Assembly (NCBI GenBank): GCA_018609945.1
Contig: JAHENO010000022.1
Location: 1-7,080 of the forward strand
Length of the DNA: 7,080 nucleotides
Source of the DNA: Haloarculaceae archaeon
GTDB lineage: Archaea; Halobacteriota; Halobacteria; Halobacteriales; Haloarculaceae
Direction: 5' to 3'
The number at the start of each line of letters is the position of its first letter. Position 1 is the stretch's first letter. Below, in pieces: positions 6,684 to 7,080 of this stretch. Position numbers and translations under genes: made by a program. The notes beneath the pieces are model-generated. The model saw nothing but the letters and a program-made list of their open reading frames with translations, made no database searches and was not told the DNA's origin.

Positions 6684-7080
6684 GTGAGCGAGAATCCCTT
6701 CGCCGACGCGACCGAGGCCGACCTCCGGGAGGCCTTCGACGCGACGGACTACGTCGCCGAGGACGACATCGTGACGACGGTGTTGCTGGCGTTGCGTCTG
6801 GGGCGGCCGTTGCTCATCGAGGGCGAACCCGGCGCCGGGAAGACGGAGCTGGCGAAGGTGCTGGCCGAGGGGTTCGAGACCGACCTCGTCAGGCTCCAGT
6901 GTTACGAAGGATTGACCGCCGAGAACGCCCTCTACGAGTGGAACTACACCAAGCAGTTGCTCGCGGTGCAGGCCGAAGAGCGGGGTGTCGCGGAGACCGA
7001 CGAGTCAGTCTTCACCGAGGAGTACCTCCTGGAACGGCCCCTCGTTCGGGCGCTGGCCGACGCGGACGGTCGGCCTCCCG
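6684..7080 (+). CDS. MoxR/CoxD-like AAA+ ATPase (3' end outside window)
   Basis: Only the first 132 codons are present. The product carries a Walker A G-E-P-G-A-G-K-T (residues 47-54) followed by E-L-A-K-V-L-A, then R-L-Q-C-Y-E-G-L (70-77) and A-L-Y-E-W-N-Y-T-K-Q-L-L (82-93), which are hallmarks of the CoxD branch of MoxR ATPases. Walker B, expected soon after the L-x-R-P-L-V-R-A-L stretch (116-124), lies beyond the edge. MoxR proteins act as chaperone-like ATPases and usually work with a von Willebrand factor A-domain partner encoded next door; that partner would be off the window. I chose the GTG at 6684, with a purine-rich GAGAGGGAG just before it. An in-frame ATG at 6663 would add seven residues (M-R-P-R-E-G-D) and is a fair alternative. 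It diverges from the dehydratase and shows no functional link to the sugar genes. Confidence 0.88.
   Translation, partial: MSENPFADATEADLREAFDATDYVAEDDIVTTVLLALRLGRPLLIEGEPGAGKTELAKVLAEGFETDLVRLQCYEGLTAENALYEWNYTKQLLAVQAEERGVAETDESVFTEEYLLERPLVRALADADGRPP

Overview
The window reads as chromosomal DNA from a haloarchaeon. It is GC-rich, the predicted proteins are strongly acidic, the solute-binding protein is a twin-arginine lipoprotein with a Gly/Asp linker, and the clearest promoter is an archaeal BRE/TATA element placed for a leaderless or near-leaderless mRNA. The genus cannot be fixed from sequence alone.

Layout. Bases 1-574 (+) hold the 3' part of a small polytopic membrane protein that resembles the DUF4013 family. 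It converges, across a 26-base gap, on a five-gene block read on the minus strand from about 6561 down to 601. In transcription order the block holds a DgoD-type sugar-acid dehydratase (5410-6561), a Tat-exported sugar-binding lipoprotein (3906-5231), two CUT1-type permeases (2850-3893 and 1864-2853, overlapping by GTGA) and a MalK/UgpC-type ATPase (601-1749). Diverging from the dehydratase, a MoxR/CoxD-like AAA+ ATPase begins at 6684 (+) and runs off the right edge.

How the genes fit together. The four transporter genes form a complete ABC importer: binding protein outside the cell, two membrane subunits each with an EAA loop for the ATPase, and an ATPase with a C-terminal regulatory region. 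The dehydratase carries every metal and catalytic residue I can place by comparison with E. coli D-galactonate dehydratase. It would turn galactonate (or a close sugar acid) into a 2-keto-3-deoxy acid, as in the De Ley-Doudoroff and Entner-Doudoroff type routes. The block is therefore best read as an uptake-plus-catabolism unit for galactose, a galactoside or a related sugar or acid. The sugar dehydrogenase, KDGal kinase and aldolase that would complete the route are not in the window.

Regulatory signals lie in two gaps. The 178-base AT-rich gap between dehydratase and binding protein carries a good promoter for the binding protein and a repeated TATA-containing decamer. The 122-base divergent gap carries a perfect 7-3-7 palindrome and a 10-base-period direct repeat, both good operator candidates. 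I saw no RNA genes, mobile elements, CRISPR arrays or attachment sites, and no clearly novel system. The gene content is ordinary haloarchaeal sugar metabolism, and the points worth a second look are mainly regulatory.
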